Assembly (NCBI GenBank): GCA_903904735.1
Contig: CAIVDM010000026.1
Location: 62,001-126,000, forward strand
Reading direction: 5' to 3'
Origin: an uncultured delta proteobacterium
Lineage (GTDB): Bacteria > Bdellovibrionota_C > UBA2361 > OMII01
Length of the DNA: 64,000 bases
Part shown: positions 38,131-48,216 of the stretch, piece after piece
Numbering within the stretch: the first letter of the stretch is position 1
Layout: the number at the start of each line of letters is the position of its first letter
Position numbers and translations under genes: made by a program
Notes under the pieces: generated by a model
The model's database searches: none
Seen by the model: only the letters and a program-made list of their open reading frames with translations
Told to the model about the DNA's origin: nothing

Positions 38131-39576
38131 ATGCTTCTTAGTATTTTCGCGCGTAAGCCTCTCTCCGACATTCAATCTGAAGCTGTGGAGCAGGAACATG
38201 GGCTTTCACGATCCTTGACGGGTCTCAATGTGCTTCTGTTGGGTATCGGGGGCATTATAGGCGCGGGTATATTCTCAATTACTGGTCCTGCCGCCGCGCA
38301 GTACGCGGGACCGGCGATAACACTTTCCTTTATCTTATCTGGTGTCGCGTGTGTATTCGCGGGGCTTTGTTACGCGGAGCTCGCCGCCATGATTCCGATT
38401 TCGGGAAGCGCGTATACCTACGCCTACGCGACTTTGGGACAGCTCGTGGCTTGGATTATCGGTTGGGATCTCGTCCTTGAGTATATGTTTGGCGCCTCCA
38501 CGGTAGCGGTGTCATGGTCGGGATATGTGGTTAGCTTTCTCAAGGACTTCGGCATCCAGCTGCCTCCAGCGCTGACTAGTTCGCCGTTTACCTTCTCTCA
38601 CCACGATGGCTGGCGGAGTTCAGGAGCGATTATCAACCTACCGGCGATGATTATCGTTGGCCTCTGTTCGTGGCTTCTATACGTCGGCATCCGAGAGTCA
38701 GCCAAATTCAATAATTTGATCGTGACCCTAAAGCTCACGGTACTGTCATTGTTTATCGTGTTTGGAGCGATGTACGTGGTCCCGTCGAATTGGGTGCCGT
38801 TGGTGCCGCCAAATACGGGTGAGTTTGGGCATTTCGGGTGGAGTGGGGTGCTTCGAGGCGCAGGTGTCATCTTTTTCGCGTATATTGGCTTCGACTCGGT
38901 GTCAGCGCTGGCGCAGGAGACAAAGAATCCGCAGAGGGATATGCCGATAGGAATTATCGGTTCCCTCGTTGTGTGTACGATTTTCTATATTTTAGTCGCG
39001 ACTGTGCTGACCGGCTTGGTGAAGTACGATCAACTCAATGTGCCGGACTCGATTGCCTTCGCGGTCAATGCGGCGGGGGAGTCGCTGGCTTGGTTGCGTC
39101 CGTTCTTGAAGGGCGGGGCGATCGCGGGTCTTAGCTCGGTGGTGTTGTTGCTCCTTATGGCGCAACCGCGGATTATGCTCAGTATGTCCCGTGATGGATT
39201 GCTTCCGCCCGCGGCTGGTAAGATTCATCCCAAATATCGAACTCCCTATGTGACAACGGTGTTAACCGGCGTCCTCTCAGCGTTAATAGCGGGACTCTTT
39301 CCGATAGGAGTATTGGGCGAATTAGTCTCGATTGGCACGTTGCTCGCCTTTGTATTGGTGTGTATTGGCGTTCTTCTCCTTCGGGTGTATGAGCCAGATG
39401 CCCACCGTCCATTTAAGGCTCCTTACGTTCGATTTGTGTCGATCGCCGGCGCTCTAAGCGCGTTGGCTCAGATGCTAGCGTTACCATTCGACACATGGTT
39501 GCGCCTGTTCGTATGGTTGGCGATCGGTATGGTTGTGTATTTTGGCTACGCCAAACGACACGCCCGCGTTCAATAG
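38131..39576 (+). CDS. APC-family amino-acid permease (cationic amino-acid transporter-like)
   Basis: A 481-residue, 12-TM amino acid/polyamine/organocation transporter. TM1 has the unwound substrate-binding GIGGIIGAGIFSITGPAA, and TM6 has the RGAGVIFFAYIGFDSVSALAQE segment of the CAT subgroup, followed by NPQRDMPIGIIGSL. It would take up amino acids with protons. The CAT group often moves Arg, Lys or ornithine, but substrate cannot be fixed from sequence. GAGGTG lies 5 nt before the ATG and is embedded in a potential leader structure, which suggests translational control. Confidence 0.9.
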   Translation: MLLSIFARKPLSDIQSEAVEQEHGLSRSLTGLNVLLLGIGGIIGAGIFSITGPAAAQYAGPAITLSFILSGVACVFAGLCYAELAAMIPISGSAYTYAYATLGQLVAWIIGWDLVLEYMFGASTVAVSWSGYVVSFLKDFGIQLPPALTSSPFTFSHHDGWRSSGAIINLPAMIIVGLCSWLLYVGIRESAKFNNLIVTLKLTVLSLFIVFGAMYVVPSNWVPLVPPNTGEFGHFGWSGVLRGAGVIFFAYIGFDSVSALAQETKNPQRDMPIGIIGSLVVCTIFYILVATVLTGLVKYDQLNVPDSIAFAVNAAGESLAWLRPFLKGGAIAGLSSVVLLLLMAQPRIMLSMSRDGLLPPAAGKIHPKYRTPYVTTVLTGVLSALIAGLFPIGVLGELVSIGTLLAFVLVCIGVLLLRVYEPDAHRPFKAPYVRFVSIAGALSALAQMLALPFDTWLRLFVWLAIGMVVYFGYAKRHARVQ

Positions 39577-39585
39577 CTAACAGAC

Positions 39586-39611
39586 GCGTAGAGGGGGAAT
39601 CCTCTCTACGC
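39586..39611. terminator. Hairpin between convergent genes, possible bidirectional terminator
   Basis: GCGTAGAG (39586-39593) pairs with CTCTACGC (39604-39611) over 8 perfect bp, with GG/CC able to extend into the loop. It lies between the permease stop (39576) and the stop of the minus-strand gene (39656). There is no clear T-tract on either side, so intrinsic termination is only likely. Confidence 0.5.
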
Positions 39612-39655
39612 TATGCATTCTTGCCGCTGTTAATGTTTGAAACTAAAGCTAGGAC

Positions 39656-39964
39656 CTAGTTGGTCATGGCGCTTGAGATGTGTCGTAGTGTCTGCACACC
39701 TTGGGTCGTTATCTGCCAAATCTTCGACGTGAAGTCTCCCTCTGGGAATGGCGTAACAAGCTTCTGTCCTTCGAGAATGAAGAGGAATCGTTGTGTTTCC
39801 TTCTCGTCTCGTAGGCCGCTGCGCTCGGCTATCTCATTGATGTCGAGACGACGTGGCTCTGAGACAGTGCCAGCGGACACGGGAGCAAGGGCGTTAAGGA
39901 TCTGAATCTGGCTCACTGATGAGGGGGATAAGCGCTTCTTCTTCGCACCAGATGTTGATTCCAT
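39656..39964 (-). CDS. Small winged-helix-like protein
   Basis: A 102-residue protein with a basic N-terminus (GAKKKRLSPSS). A predicted winged helix follows: QIQILNALAP helix, LDINEIAERSGL as helix 2, EKETQRFLFILEGQKLVTPFP as recognition helix plus wing, and IWQITTQGVQTLRHI as the closing strand and helix. This is the MarR/PadR-like arrangement. Family and target are unknown. It is divergent from nuoC with a 225-nt spacer, so control of the nuo operon is possible but unsupported. Confidence 0.7.
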   Translation of the reverse strand: MESTSGAKKKRLSPSSVSQIQILNALAPVSAGTVSEPRRLDINEIAERSGLRDEKETQRFLFILEGQKLVTPFPEGDFTSKIWQITTQGVQTLRHISSAMTN

Positions 39965-40151
39965 TTAATACTCCCTAACGACAGACCAAGGAAGAGAGTA
40001 TACCTAGCGGGGGTTAATAACGCAAATGAGAGGGGTCGGTGGCAAGCGACCTCAGGCGATTCTCCCTGAGTATGTTTCCTGATGCCGGGACAGGGGTGAT
40101 TGAGAAGCGAGCGAAGCGGAAAAATCTGAGTACTTTTAAGCTTTTGGGACG

Positions 40152-40180
40152 TTGCTAGTTGGCAAGGCTTACGATACAAC
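40152..40180 (+). promoter_or_regulatory. Candidate promoter for the nuo operon
   Basis: TTGCTA at 40152-40157 and TACAAC at 40175-40180 are 17 nt apart. The predicted start near 40187 is almost at the ATG at 40190. Transcription from here would be nearly leaderless, or translation would begin at the internal ATG at 40211. Read by eye. Confidence 0.35.
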
Positions 40181-40189
40181 CAGCGGCAT

Positions 40190-40789
40190 ATGGTAACAGC
40201 AGCAAGGTCAATGGAGGAGCTAAGTGAGGCTCTCACCGGTGTATGTGGTCCCCTGTTGTCAGAGAAGATATCTGAGTTGGGTGATCTGACGGTTTATGTG
40301 TCTCTCGCGAACATCGCGGAGGTTCTCAGGCTATGTAAGGAGGACCCTCGTTTGCAGTTTAATTTACTCGTGGATGTCACTGCAGTCGATTGGATGGATC
40401 AGCGCGCCGAGCGCTTCGAAGTCGTGTACCAGCTTTTAAGTCTTTCGACGCGGTCGCGTCTTTGTCTCAAGGTTAATCTCTCAGAGGATAAACCTGAGAT
40501 TCCAACCGCCACGAACCTTTGGGCGGGAGCGAATTTTTTAGAGCGAGAGATCTGGGACATGTTCGGTATTTCGTTCGTCGGTCACCCAGACCTGCGACGC
40601 GTGTTGATGTATGAGGAATTTGTCGGACATCCGTTGCGCAAGGACTACCCGGTACAAGGCAAGCAGCCGCGCGTTCCGCTGCGCGCTCCTGAGGTGGAAA
40701 ACACCGCTCGTCGGATGCTCCGGCCAGACCTCGTGACCATAGGTGGTCGCCGTGGCGCTGAGGATAACGCGGACGCTAAAGAGGTGTAA
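40190..40789 (+). CDS. nuoC: NADH-quinone oxidoreductase subunit C
   Basis: Subunit of the peripheral arm of complex I. The 199-residue protein has the 30-kDa subunit pattern: NLLVDVTAVDW, FEVVYQLLSL, the signature ATNLWAGANFLEREIWDMFGISFVGHPDLRRVLM, and HPLRKDYPVQG. No nuoA or nuoB precedes it; the upstream neighbour is a minus-strand regulator. The ATG at 40211 (MEELSEAL) is an alternative start. nuoD follows after 18 nt. Confidence 0.96.
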   Translation: MVTAARSMEELSEALTGVCGPLLSEKISELGDLTVYVSLANIAEVLRLCKEDPRLQFNLLVDVTAVDWMDQRAERFEVVYQLLSLSTRSRLCLKVNLSEDKPEIPTATNLWAGANFLEREIWDMFGISFVGHPDLRRVLMYEEFVGHPLRKDYPVQGKQPRVPLRAPEVENTARRMLRPDLVTIGGRRGAEDNADAKEV

Positions 40790-40807
40790 GGGCTTCAAGG
40801 ACAAATC

Positions 40808-42061
40808 ATGGCAGACGGTAAGCTTTTAGAGGTTGATTTTGGTGTGGGTGGTATTACCACCTCGGCGCGTCCTCGGCAGATAGATGATGATCTGCATTCT
40901 GAGTCGATGATTGTGAACCTTGGTCCTGCCCATCCCGCGACGCATGGAACGGTGCGTGTCGTGGCGGAGCTCATGGGTGAAAAGATACTCGACGCTGACG
41001 TCGATGTTGGGTACTTGCATCGAGGCTTTGAGAAGATGTGCGAGACCGTCGATTACAATCAGGTGATGCCGTATACGGATCGACTCAACTATGTATCGCC
41101 AATAATAAATAATTTCGGATGGTGTCATACCATCGAGAAGCTTCTTGAGATCGAGGCTCCCAAGCGCGCCCAGTATATCCGTGTGATTCTCTCTGAGATC
41201 TCTCGGGTTTGTGATCACCTTACATGCCTTGGCGCCTCCGCGATGGAACTGGGCGCCTTTACGGTGATGCTCTACATGATGGAGGCTCGTGAGGCTCTCT
41301 GGGATCTGCTAGAGGAAGTCACAGGCGCGCGTCTCACCGTGTCGTTTGGACGGGTAGGTGGTATTAAAGATGACATCACGCCTGGCTTCGCTGAACGTAT
41401 GACGGCGGCGTTCAAGGTAGTGCGGGAACACCTAGTCAACTGCGATCGTCTCGTCACTCGAAACCGCATCTTCATCGATCGTATGTGCGATATCGCTGTG
41501 CTGACCGCCGAAGAGGCTATCAACTTCAGTCTGACGGGTCCTATGCTGCGCGGCTCAGGGGTGAACTATGACGTGCGCAAGTCGTTTCCATACTCCAGTT
41601 ATGAGGAGTTTGAGTTTGAAGTGCCGCTTGGCACGAAGGGAGACAACTACGATCGTTTCTTGGTGCGATTCCAGGAGATGGAGCAGTCACTTCGAATCTG
41701 TGAGCAGGCGATGTCGCGATTGCCGGAGGGTCCAATTATCGTTGAAGATCCGCATGTCGCGTTGATGCCGAAAGACGAGGTGTACAGCTCAATCGATGGA
41801 ATGATCAATCACTTCGAGCTTGTGATGTACGGCGTAAAGCCACCGAAGGGCTCAGTGTACCACGCTGTCGAGGGTGGAAATGGAGAGCTTGGTTTTTATG
41901 TGGTCTCCGATGGTAGTGGTAAGCCCTACAGAGCGCACGTGAGAGCTCCCAGTTTTATTCATATGGGGGCGTTCCGAAAGATGCTGCTTGGGGCGAACAT
42001 CTCCGACATGATCCCAACGTTTGGAATGATAAACATGATAGGTGGTGAGTGTGACCGATAG
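40808..42061 (+). CDS. nuoD: NADH-quinone oxidoreductase subunit D
   Basis: The 49-kDa-type subunit that helps form the quinone pocket. The 417-residue protein has [19 protein letters not shown] (the His of the quinone site), [22 protein letters not shown] and the C-terminal [32 protein letters not shown]. Full length. The nuoE start overlaps its last codons. Confidence 0.97.
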   Translation: MADGKLLEVDFGVGGITTSARPRQIDDDLHSESMIVNLGPAHPATHGTVRVVAELMGEKILDADVDVGYLHRGFEKMCETVDYNQVMPYTDRLNYVSPIINNFGWCHTIEKLLEIEAPKRAQYIRVILSEISRVCDHLTCLGASAMELGAFTVMLYMMEAREALWDLLEEVTGARLTVSFGRVGGIKDDITPGFAERMTAAFKVVREHLVNCDRLVTRNRIFIDRMCDIAVLTAEEAINFSLTGPMLRGSGVNYDVRKSFPYSSYEEFEFEVPLGTKGDNYDRFLVRFQEMEQSLRICEQAMSRLPEGPIIVEDPHVALMPKDEVYSSIDGMINHFELVMYGVKPPKGSVYHAVEGGNGELGFYVVSDGSGKPYRAHVRAPSFIHMGAFRKMLLGANISDMIPTFGMINMIGGECDR

Positions 42062-42665
42062 CGGACAAGTTTTTCACATCAATTCAAAAAAGATCGCCCC
42101 TGTGAAGGGTCCGGTCACGTTGCCACAGTTGGCGGAGAACAGGGCTGAGAAGATCATAGCTCAGTATCCGCAGAGTCGCTCAGCCGTGATGCCTCTTTTG
42201 TATATCACGCAGGAGCATTTCGGTCTTATCACCCAAGAAGGCATCGAGTGGGTCGCCGCGAAGCTATCGCTGCCTCCGATTCAAGTGTGGGAAGTCGCCA
42301 CGTTCTACTCGATGTATTACAAGAAGCCGGTGGGGAAGTATCACATTCAGGTATGCAGAACGCTTCCCTGCGCGTTACGGGGCGCGAAGCGTATATCGGA
42401 GCATCTCCACGACAAGCTAGGGCTTAATCCCGGTGACGTTAGCAAAGACGGTATGTGGAGCTTTGAGGAGGTTGAGTGTCTTGGCTCCTGTGGAACGGCT
42501 CCCATGTGCCAGATCAATGATTTTTACTTTGAGAATCTCTCCGAGGAAAAGCTCGACGCTCTCCTGGCGCGAATCGAGAAAGAGCAGCCTGACTTAAGGC
42601 TCTCCACGACTCGTGATCAGCTGGGAGATGGCCTCAAGGGGTGTCCAAAGTCAGAAGTGATTTAA
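42051..42665 (+). CDS. nuoE: NADH-quinone oxidoreductase subunit E
   Basis: The 24-kDa-type thioredoxin-fold subunit carrying the N1a [2Fe-2S] cluster. Cys102 and Cys107 (VCRTLPCALRG) and Cys143 and Cys147 (ECLGSCGTAPMC) make the C-x4-C / C-x3-C pattern. I start at GTG 42051, with AGGTGG upstream; in-frame GTGs at 42042 and 42045 are less well placed. It normally pairs with NuoF, the NADH- and FMN-binding subunit, but nuoF is absent here: nuoG follows after 23 nt. Confidence 0.95.
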   Translation: MTDSGQVFHINSKKIAPVKGPVTLPQLAENRAEKIIAQYPQSRSAVMPLLYITQEHFGLITQEGIEWVAAKLSLPPIQVWEVATFYSMYYKKPVGKYHIQVCRTLPCALRGAKRISEHLHDKLGLNPGDVSKDGMWSFEEVECLGSCGTAPMCQINDFYFENLSEEKLDALLARIEKEQPDLRLSTTRDQLGDGLKGCPKSEVI

Positions 42666-42688
42666 CCGAGTAGCGAACAAGCAATACC

Positions 42689-44371
42689 ATGGCAGACGCA
42701 GTAACACCTAAAGCGCCAGAGACGGTGAGCCTCACCATCGACGGAAAGCCTGTCCAGGTGCCGAAAGGGACCAACCTGATCGAAGCGGCGAAAACTATCG
42801 GGGTCGAGATTCCGCACTATTGCTATCACCCGCATTTATCGGTGGCTGGTAACTGTAGGATGTGTCAGTGCTCCGTGAAGGGACAACCTAAGATGACGAT
42901 CGCGTGTAACACGCAGGTCGCTGAGGGTATGGAGGTCGCCACTCACGAGTCCAGCAAAGATGTGGCTGACGCCCAAGCGGCGACGCTGGAATTTATCCTC
43001 ATCAACCACCCGCTGGATTGTACCGTCTGTGACCAGGCGGGACACTGCAAGTTGCAGGATTATCACTTTGAGTACAACGCCAGGTCCAGCCGATTCATCG
43101 AGGAGAAGGTTCACAAGATAAAGGCGCTCCCGCTGGGACCCAACGTGATGCTCGACGGGGAGCGCTGTATTATGTGTACCCGATGCATCCGTTTTTGCGA
43201 TGAAATCACCAAGACCTCGGAGCTTGGGATGCTTAATCGCGGGGATAAATCAGTCATAGCTGTTAGCCCTGGTCGAGAACTCGACAACGAACTTTCGGGC
43301 ACGGTCGTTGACCTGTGTCCGGTGGGGGCCCTTACGCATCGGCAGTGGCGATTTAACACTCGAATTTGGTTCACCAAACAAACCGAGAGCGTGTGCACTG
43401 GCTGCTCGACTGGATGTAACGTCAAGGTCGCTGAGCGCGATGGAGAGGTCGTGCTCGTCAAGGCTCGTCGCAATGATAGCGTTAACAAGGAGTGGTTGTG
43501 TGACGAAGGGAGATATGGATTTGGGCGATTCCTCCCGGAGCGACGTGTTGAACGCGTCGCGTGTCGTGACGGGCGAGAAGCGTCGCTCGCAGACGCGCTA
43601 AGCGCCCTTAAAGGCTCCCTGAAAACGCTTACGGTCTTGGCGAGCCCAGACCTTCTCGTAGAGGAGTACTACATCCTTCGGCAATTGATGTTGCGCGCCT
43701 CATCGGTGAGTCGAGCGGTTGTCTCATATCGTGGTCGAACGCTTACCTCAGTGCAGGAGATATTAGTCAGCCCTGATTACGCGAGTAATTTTCGTGGGGC
43801 GCAGCTCACGGGAGTCATCGGGGAGGATCCGGAGAGTGAGTACAACGAAATCCTTGGGAAGATTCGCCGCAAGGAGATCGAGAACGTACTAATCCTCGGC
43901 GATCGAGCCATTGAGCTAAAGGAAATGGACGAGGCTCTTCTTGAGGGCTTACGTTCAGCGAAGGTGTCGGTCGGAGTTCTCACAGACGCCGATTCCCCCT
44001 TAACTAAAGTTCTTTCGTATACGGTTCCAGGTCGGAGTGTTCTGGAGAAATCGGGTTTGTTGTTGAATCGCGGGTTGCGTCTTCAGTACGCGCAAGCGGT
44101 GGTGCCATTGCGCGAAGGAACCATTCCGGAATGGAGATTCCTGGCGCAACTGTCGGAGGCGGCTGGAGCGAAAGTGGTTGGCGCTGATACCAGCGTGATG
44201 AACGAGCGAGAGCTGACTCGATGGTATCTTTCGACTGATCCAATCATCGCCTCACAAGGCTTAAGTATACAGTTGATCAAGGCGGGTGGGGTTCAGTTGC
44301 AAAGTTCCACCAGACAGGCGGTCTCGGGCGATGAGAACGCGGTGGGTCAAGGGGCGTCTGCCGCGGTATAG
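42689..44371 (+). CDS. nuoG: NADH-quinone oxidoreductase subunit G (short form)
   Basis: The 75-kDa-type subunit with the iron-sulfur chain. Visible ligands: N1b [2Fe-2S] at Cys45, Cys56, Cys59, Cys73; N5 at His107, Cys111, Cys114, Cys120; N4 at Cys160, Cys163, Cys166, Cys210; and an N7-type site at Cys236, Cys239, Cys243, Cys271. The molybdopterin-oxidoreductase-like C-terminal domain is cut down: 560 residues in total against about 780-900 in Thermus or E. coli. The frame is intact and followed by nuoH after 3 nt, so this is a natural short form. Confidence 0.95.
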   Translation: MADAVTPKAPETVSLTIDGKPVQVPKGTNLIEAAKTIGVEIPHYCYHPHLSVAGNCRMCQCSVKGQPKMTIACNTQVAEGMEVATHESSKDVADAQAATLEFILINHPLDCTVCDQAGHCKLQDYHFEYNARSSRFIEEKVHKIKALPLGPNVMLDGERCIMCTRCIRFCDEITKTSELGMLNRGDKSVIAVSPGRELDNELSGTVVDLCPVGALTHRQWRFNTRIWFTKQTESVCTGCSTGCNVKVAERDGEVVLVKARRNDSVNKEWLCDEGRYGFGRFLPERRVERVACRDGREASLADALSALKGSLKTLTVLASPDLLVEEYYILRQLMLRASSVSRAVVSYRGRTLTSVQEILVSPDYASNFRGAQLTGVIGEDPESEYNEILGKIRRKEIENVLILGDRAIELKEMDEALLEGLRSAKVSVGVLTDADSPLTKVLSYTVPGRSVLEKSGLLLNRGLRLQYAQAVVPLREGTIPEWRFLAQLSEAAGAKVVGADTSVMNERELTRWYLSTDPIIASQGLSIQLIKAGGVQLQSSTRQAVSGDENAVGQGASAAV

Positions 44372-44374
44372 AGT

Positions 44375-45472
44375 ATGATCGAATTATTTATTCTGCTGAT
44401 AAAAGTCTTTGTCGTCATGAACCTGGCTCTTGTGCTCGGTTCGCTGTGTACCTGGTTGGAGCGTAAGGGGTCGGCGCTGATTCAGGATAGAGTAGGAGCC
44501 AATCGAGCGGGCGCTTTTATAGAGTCAGATAAGTGGTTCATAAAGCCGATGCTTCCAGTGGTTCGAATGATGGGCTGGCTCGGAGTGATCAACACGTTGC
44601 TATGCGACTCGATGAAGGGACTTTGGAAGGAGGACTTTGTTCCAGAGGGATCGTCGAAGTTCTTGCATGCCGCCGCGCCGATTATCGCTGTTCTGCCGAT
44701 CATGTTGGCTTTCGCGGTTCTGCCGTTAGCGCCGAACTTCACTTTGTTTGGCTATCACATACACCCATGTGTAGCGTCGATTGACGCGGGACTACTCTTT
44801 GTTCTCGCGATGGGCTCTGTGGCGGTCTACGGAGTGGCGATCGCCGGATGGACCGGAAATAACAAATTCTCGATTCTCGGGTCGCTGCGAGCCGCGGCGC
44901 AGATGATTTCGTATGAGCTCCCGATGGGCCTCGTGTTTGTGGCGCTTATCGTCGTGTACGGCTCCCTTGATGTTTACACTATCGTGGAGCGACAGGGTGA
45001 GCTGCTATGGGGATTCCTCCCGAAGTGGGGAGTCGTCATGCAGCCGGTGAGTTTTGTGGTGCTTCTTCTCGCCGGTATGGCGGAGACCAAGCGAGGTCCA
45101 TTCGATCTCCCTGAAGCGGAGTCAGAGCTAGCGGCCGGCTACTTCACTGAGTATTCGGGGATGAAGTTTTTGTTGTTTTGGTTGGGGGAGTTTTGCGAGA
45201 TAGCGCTCTTCGCTCTTCTGTTGGCGCTGCTCTTTTTTGGTGGTTGGCACATTCCCTGGGTAACGCTGCCGGAGAATGTTTGGTGGGCGGCTCTGCTGGG
45301 TCACATCGTTCTTATGACCAAAGTAGTGTTCTTTTGTGTTCTTCAGATCGTTATTCGTTGGACGCTCCCTCGTTTCCGATACGACCAGTTGATGAACTTG
45401 GGTTGGAAAATGTTGTTGCCGGTGAGTCTCGCTAACTTGGCGGTCACCGCCATCATCAAGGTGCTTGTATGA
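44375..45472 (+). CDS. nuoH: NADH-quinone oxidoreductase subunit H
   Basis: The 8-TM membrane subunit at the join with the peripheral arm; it helps form the quinone chamber and E-channel. The 365-residue protein has TWLERKGSALIQDRVGANRAG and SYELPMGL, and the acidic loop AETKRGPFDLPEAESELAAGYFTEYSGMKF. The stop overlaps the nuoJ ATG by 4 nt. nuoI, normally placed between H and J, is missing without any spacer left. Confidence 0.97.
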   Translation: MIELFILLIKVFVVMNLALVLGSLCTWLERKGSALIQDRVGANRAGAFIESDKWFIKPMLPVVRMMGWLGVINTLLCDSMKGLWKEDFVPEGSSKFLHAAAPIIAVLPIMLAFAVLPLAPNFTLFGYHIHPCVASIDAGLLFVLAMGSVAVYGVAIAGWTGNNKFSILGSLRAAAQMISYELPMGLVFVALIVVYGSLDVYTIVERQGELLWGFLPKWGVVMQPVSFVVLLLAGMAETKRGPFDLPEAESELAAGYFTEYSGMKFLLFWLGEFCEIALFALLLALLFFGGWHIPWVTLPENVWWAALLGHIVLMTKVVFFCVLQIVIRWTLPRFRYDQLMNLGWKMLLPVSLANLAVTAIIKVLV

Positions 45473-46020
45473 GTTTTATGGAATTTGTCCTCGCAGTGTT
45501 GGCGCTGGCTTCTGGTGTCGCCGTCGTCACGTTCCGCAATCCGCTTTACAGCGCCTTCGCTTTAGTTGGCAACCTTTTGTCGATCGCCGGATTGTACGCT
45601 CTCCTTGACGCGCACTTCCTGGCGGTGACACAGGTGGTTGTGTACGCCGGCGCGATCATGGTGTTGGTTCTCTTTGTGTTGATGCTTTTGAATCTTAAGA
45701 CTGAGCAAGGCAAGCAACCTGGTCTCGTGCAACTTGCGACCGCCCTCGCGGGAGGAGTTGTTTTGGTGATTACGGCGTTGCCTCCTGTGATATCTCGATT
45801 CCAGGGATTATCCCCTTATCAGTTGGTCGATAATCTACGTGGTTCAGAGGGAACGGTAGAGGCTATTGGGCAAGAGTTGTATTCAAACTATACAGCACAA
45901 TTCGAGCTATCGTCGCTTGTGCTCCTGATCGGGATTGTAGGGGCAGTGATGCTCGCGAAGCGTAAGCAACCGCAGCTTGGGCCGCGTCCAGGTGGTATGT
46001 TCGGAGGAGAAGGGAAGTAA
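45469..46020 (+). CDS. nuoJ: NADH-quinone oxidoreductase subunit J
   Basis: A 183-residue membrane subunit with five TM helices. Conserved features are the N-terminal RNPLYSAFALVGNLLSIAGLYALLDAHFLAVTQ-type segment and VVYAGAIMVLVLFVLMLLNL, in which the pi-bulge helix TM3 lies. It couples quinone chemistry to the proton channels. nuoK begins immediately after the stop. Confidence 0.95.
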   Translation: MSFMEFVLAVLALASGVAVVTFRNPLYSAFALVGNLLSIAGLYALLDAHFLAVTQVVVYAGAIMVLVLFVLMLLNLKTEQGKQPGLVQLATALAGGVVLVITALPPVISRFQGLSPYQLVDNLRGSEGTVEAIGQELYSNYTAQFELSSLVLLIGIVGAVMLAKRKQPQLGPRPGGMFGGEGK

Positions 46021-46323
46021 ATGAACTCGATGATGACATACTTAGCACTCTCAATGGTGCTTTTTATAATTGGCGCGCTCGGGGTTTGTCTGAGGCGAAA
46101 CGCGATAGTTCTGTTCATGTGCGTTGAAATGATGCTTAACGCCGTTAACCTCGCGTTTGTGACGTTCAGCAAACTGCACGGCAATCTAGACGGGCAGGTG
46201 GCTGTTTTCTTCGTCATGGTCATCGCCGCGGCGGAGTCAGCGGTTGGACTGGCGATCATTCTTTCGGTTTTTCGCAGCGTCTCGTCAGTCGAAACAACCG
46301 ACTCAGCGGAGCTTAAATGGTAG
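46021..46323 (+). CDS. nuoK: NADH-quinone oxidoreductase subunit K
   Basis: A 100-residue, 3-TM subunit related to MrpC. The buried Glu in [16 protein letters not shown] (about residue 36) and the second Glu in [11 protein letters not shown] (about 72) are the expected E-channel carboxylates. It starts directly after nuoJ and overlaps the longer form of nuoL by 7 nt. Confidence 0.96.
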   Translation: MNSMMTYLALSMVLFIIGALGVCLRRNAIVLFMCVEMMLNAVNLAFVTFSKLHGNLDGQVAVFFVMVIAAAESAVGLAIILSVFRSVSSVETTDSAELKW

Positions 46324-48212
46324 GTAGCATGAGTAACGGTGACACGACATTAGCATTGGTGGTACTAACGCCGCTTCTGGGAGCGGCGCTCTCTTATATC
46401 GTAGGGACGCTTAACTCGAGGCTGTCGGGAGTTGTGGCGGTTTTGGCGGTGGCGATTTCGTTTGTCTCTTCCGTGGCTCTCTCCCTTGGGCTGGCGACCT
46501 CAGGACCTGTCTCTGTTGTGCTCACCTCCTGGCTCTCTTTTGGCTCCTACTCAATGCCACTAGAAATTTACTTTGATTCCTTCTCATCGGTGATGTGTTT
46601 GGTGATTACGGGAGTTGGAACTCTGATCCATGTCTACTCACTAGGCTACATGGCGGACGATGAGGGCAGATCGAGATTTTTTTCCTACCTAAATCTGTTT
46701 GTCGCGTCGATGCTGGTTTTGGTGCTCGGCAAATCCTTACCTGTCATGTTCATCGGATGGGAGGGCGTTGGCCTTTGCTCGTATCTCCTGATTGGCTTCT
46801 GGTTTACCAACACGGATTACGCGAGCGCGGGGCGTAAAGCGTTTGTTATGAACCGGATTGGAGATGTGGGCTTTCTGGTCGCCATGGCGGTGCTGTTCTC
46901 GTACTGTGGCACGCTCGATATCGTTCAACTCTCGAATCCAGAGGTTTTGGCGAAGTTGCCGGCTGAGATGGGCTTCGTCGCTGGAATAGCGCTCTTTTTC
47001 GCCGCCACAGGTAAGTCAGCGCAGATTCCTTTGTTCTCCTGGTTGCCTGACGCCATGGCTGGACCAACGCCAGTGTCCGCGCTCATTCATGCGGCGACGA
47101 TGGTTACGGCGGGGATCTACCTTATGGGGAGAATGCATGGTGTGATAGAGCTCGATCCCTCGGTGCCCGCCACTATTCTCTGGGTCGCGTTAGCGACGGC
47201 GGCAGTCGCGGCCACGATCGCCTTAGTCCAGAACGATATCAAGAAAGTGCTCGCGTATTCGACAGTGAGTCAACTCGGTTTTATGTTTTTGGCGGTCGGA
47301 GTAGGACAGTATTCGATAGCTCTTTTCCACGTTGTTACGCACGCCTTCTTCAAGGCGTGCTTGTTTCTCAGCGCTGGGTCCGTGATTCATGGGTGTCACC
47401 ATGAGCAAGATATGCGGCGCATGGGAGGACTCTCTAAAGCGATGCCACTTACCTGTTTATCGTACGGCGTAGCGACGTTGGCGATCGCCGGTATCGCCCC
47501 CTTCGCGGGATACTTCTCGAAGCACGCGATTCTTGGCGCCATCCAGTCTACCCATAATCCGATCCTTCTTCCGCAGGCGGGATTCATCGGTACGGTGGCG
47601 ACGTTAATAGCGGTGTGCACCGCGTTTTATATGGCGCGGTCTTTTATTCTTACCTTCATGGGGAGCTACCGAGGTGAGGGGCATCCGCACGAGGCCCCTC
47701 TGGTGATGACCTTGCCAGTGTTGATCTTGGCGGTCTTGTCGACGGTAGGCGGGGTGTGCCTCGATCACAGTCTTATCGCATATGTGACAGGGCCTCTTCC
47801 GAGTGTCGCTCATCATGTGTCTGAGGGCTCGGTTCTCGTGTCGTATTTGGTCGGTTCTATTCCGGGATTCGTCGGTATCGCTGTGGCTTATGGTCTCTTC
47901 ACTATGGCGCCAGCGCTCAAAGAGAGGATTCGAGGTATCGCTTGGCCCGCTGAGCGACTTTTCGCGGGCAAGTATTTCGTCGACGAGATCTACAATTGCT
48001 TGATAATCACGCCGGTTCGCGCTCTCTCTCAGTTGATGTATCGCTCGGTGGACCGAACTTTTGTGGAGGGCAGTGGTAGCGCGCTTGGTAGCGTGACTCG
48101 CGCTGTCGGCGAATTGACGTGCCGAATAACAACCGGTCAGGTAGCGACGTATATGTTGTATATGTTCGTCGCGGTCGCGGCGATGTGTAGTATTTTCGTG
48201 CAGATGAGGTAA
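46317..48212 (+). CDS. nuoL: NADH-quinone oxidoreductase subunit L
   Basis: Antiporter-like distal proton-pumping subunit. The 631-residue protein has [18 protein letters not shown] with the conserved Glu in TM5, [26 protein letters not shown] with TM7/8 residues, and [20 protein letters not shown]. The long lateral helix is in the last 100 residues. An internal ATG at 46329 (MSNGDTT) preceded by GGTAGC is a reasonable alternative start. nuoM follows after 4 nt. Confidence 0.97.
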   Translation: MVGSMSNGDTTLALVVLTPLLGAALSYIVGTLNSRLSGVVAVLAVAISFVSSVALSLGLATSGPVSVVLTSWLSFGSYSMPLEIYFDSFSSVMCLVITGVGTLIHVYSLGYMADDEGRSRFFSYLNLFVASMLVLVLGKSLPVMFIGWEGVGLCSYLLIGFWFTNTDYASAGRKAFVMNRIGDVGFLVAMAVLFSYCGTLDIVQLSNPEVLAKLPAEMGFVAGIALFFAATGKSAQIPLFSWLPDAMAGPTPVSALIHAATMVTAGIYLMGRMHGVIELDPSVPATILWVALATAAVAATIALVQNDIKKVLAYSTVSQLGFMFLAVGVGQYSIALFHVVTHAFFKACLFLSAGSVIHGCHHEQDMRRMGGLSKAMPLTCLSYGVATLAIAGIAPFAGYFSKHAILGAIQSTHNPILLPQAGFIGTVATLIAVCTAFYMARSFILTFMGSYRGEGHPHEAPLVMTLPVLILAVLSTVGGVCLDHSLIAYVTGPLPSVAHHVSEGSVLVSYLVGSIPGFVGIAVAYGLFTMAPALKERIRGIAWPAERLFAGKYFVDEIYNCLIITPVRALSQLMYRSVDRTFVEGSGSALGSVTRAVGELTCRITTGQVATYMLYMFVAVAAMCSIFVQMR

Positions 48213-48216
48213 CCCA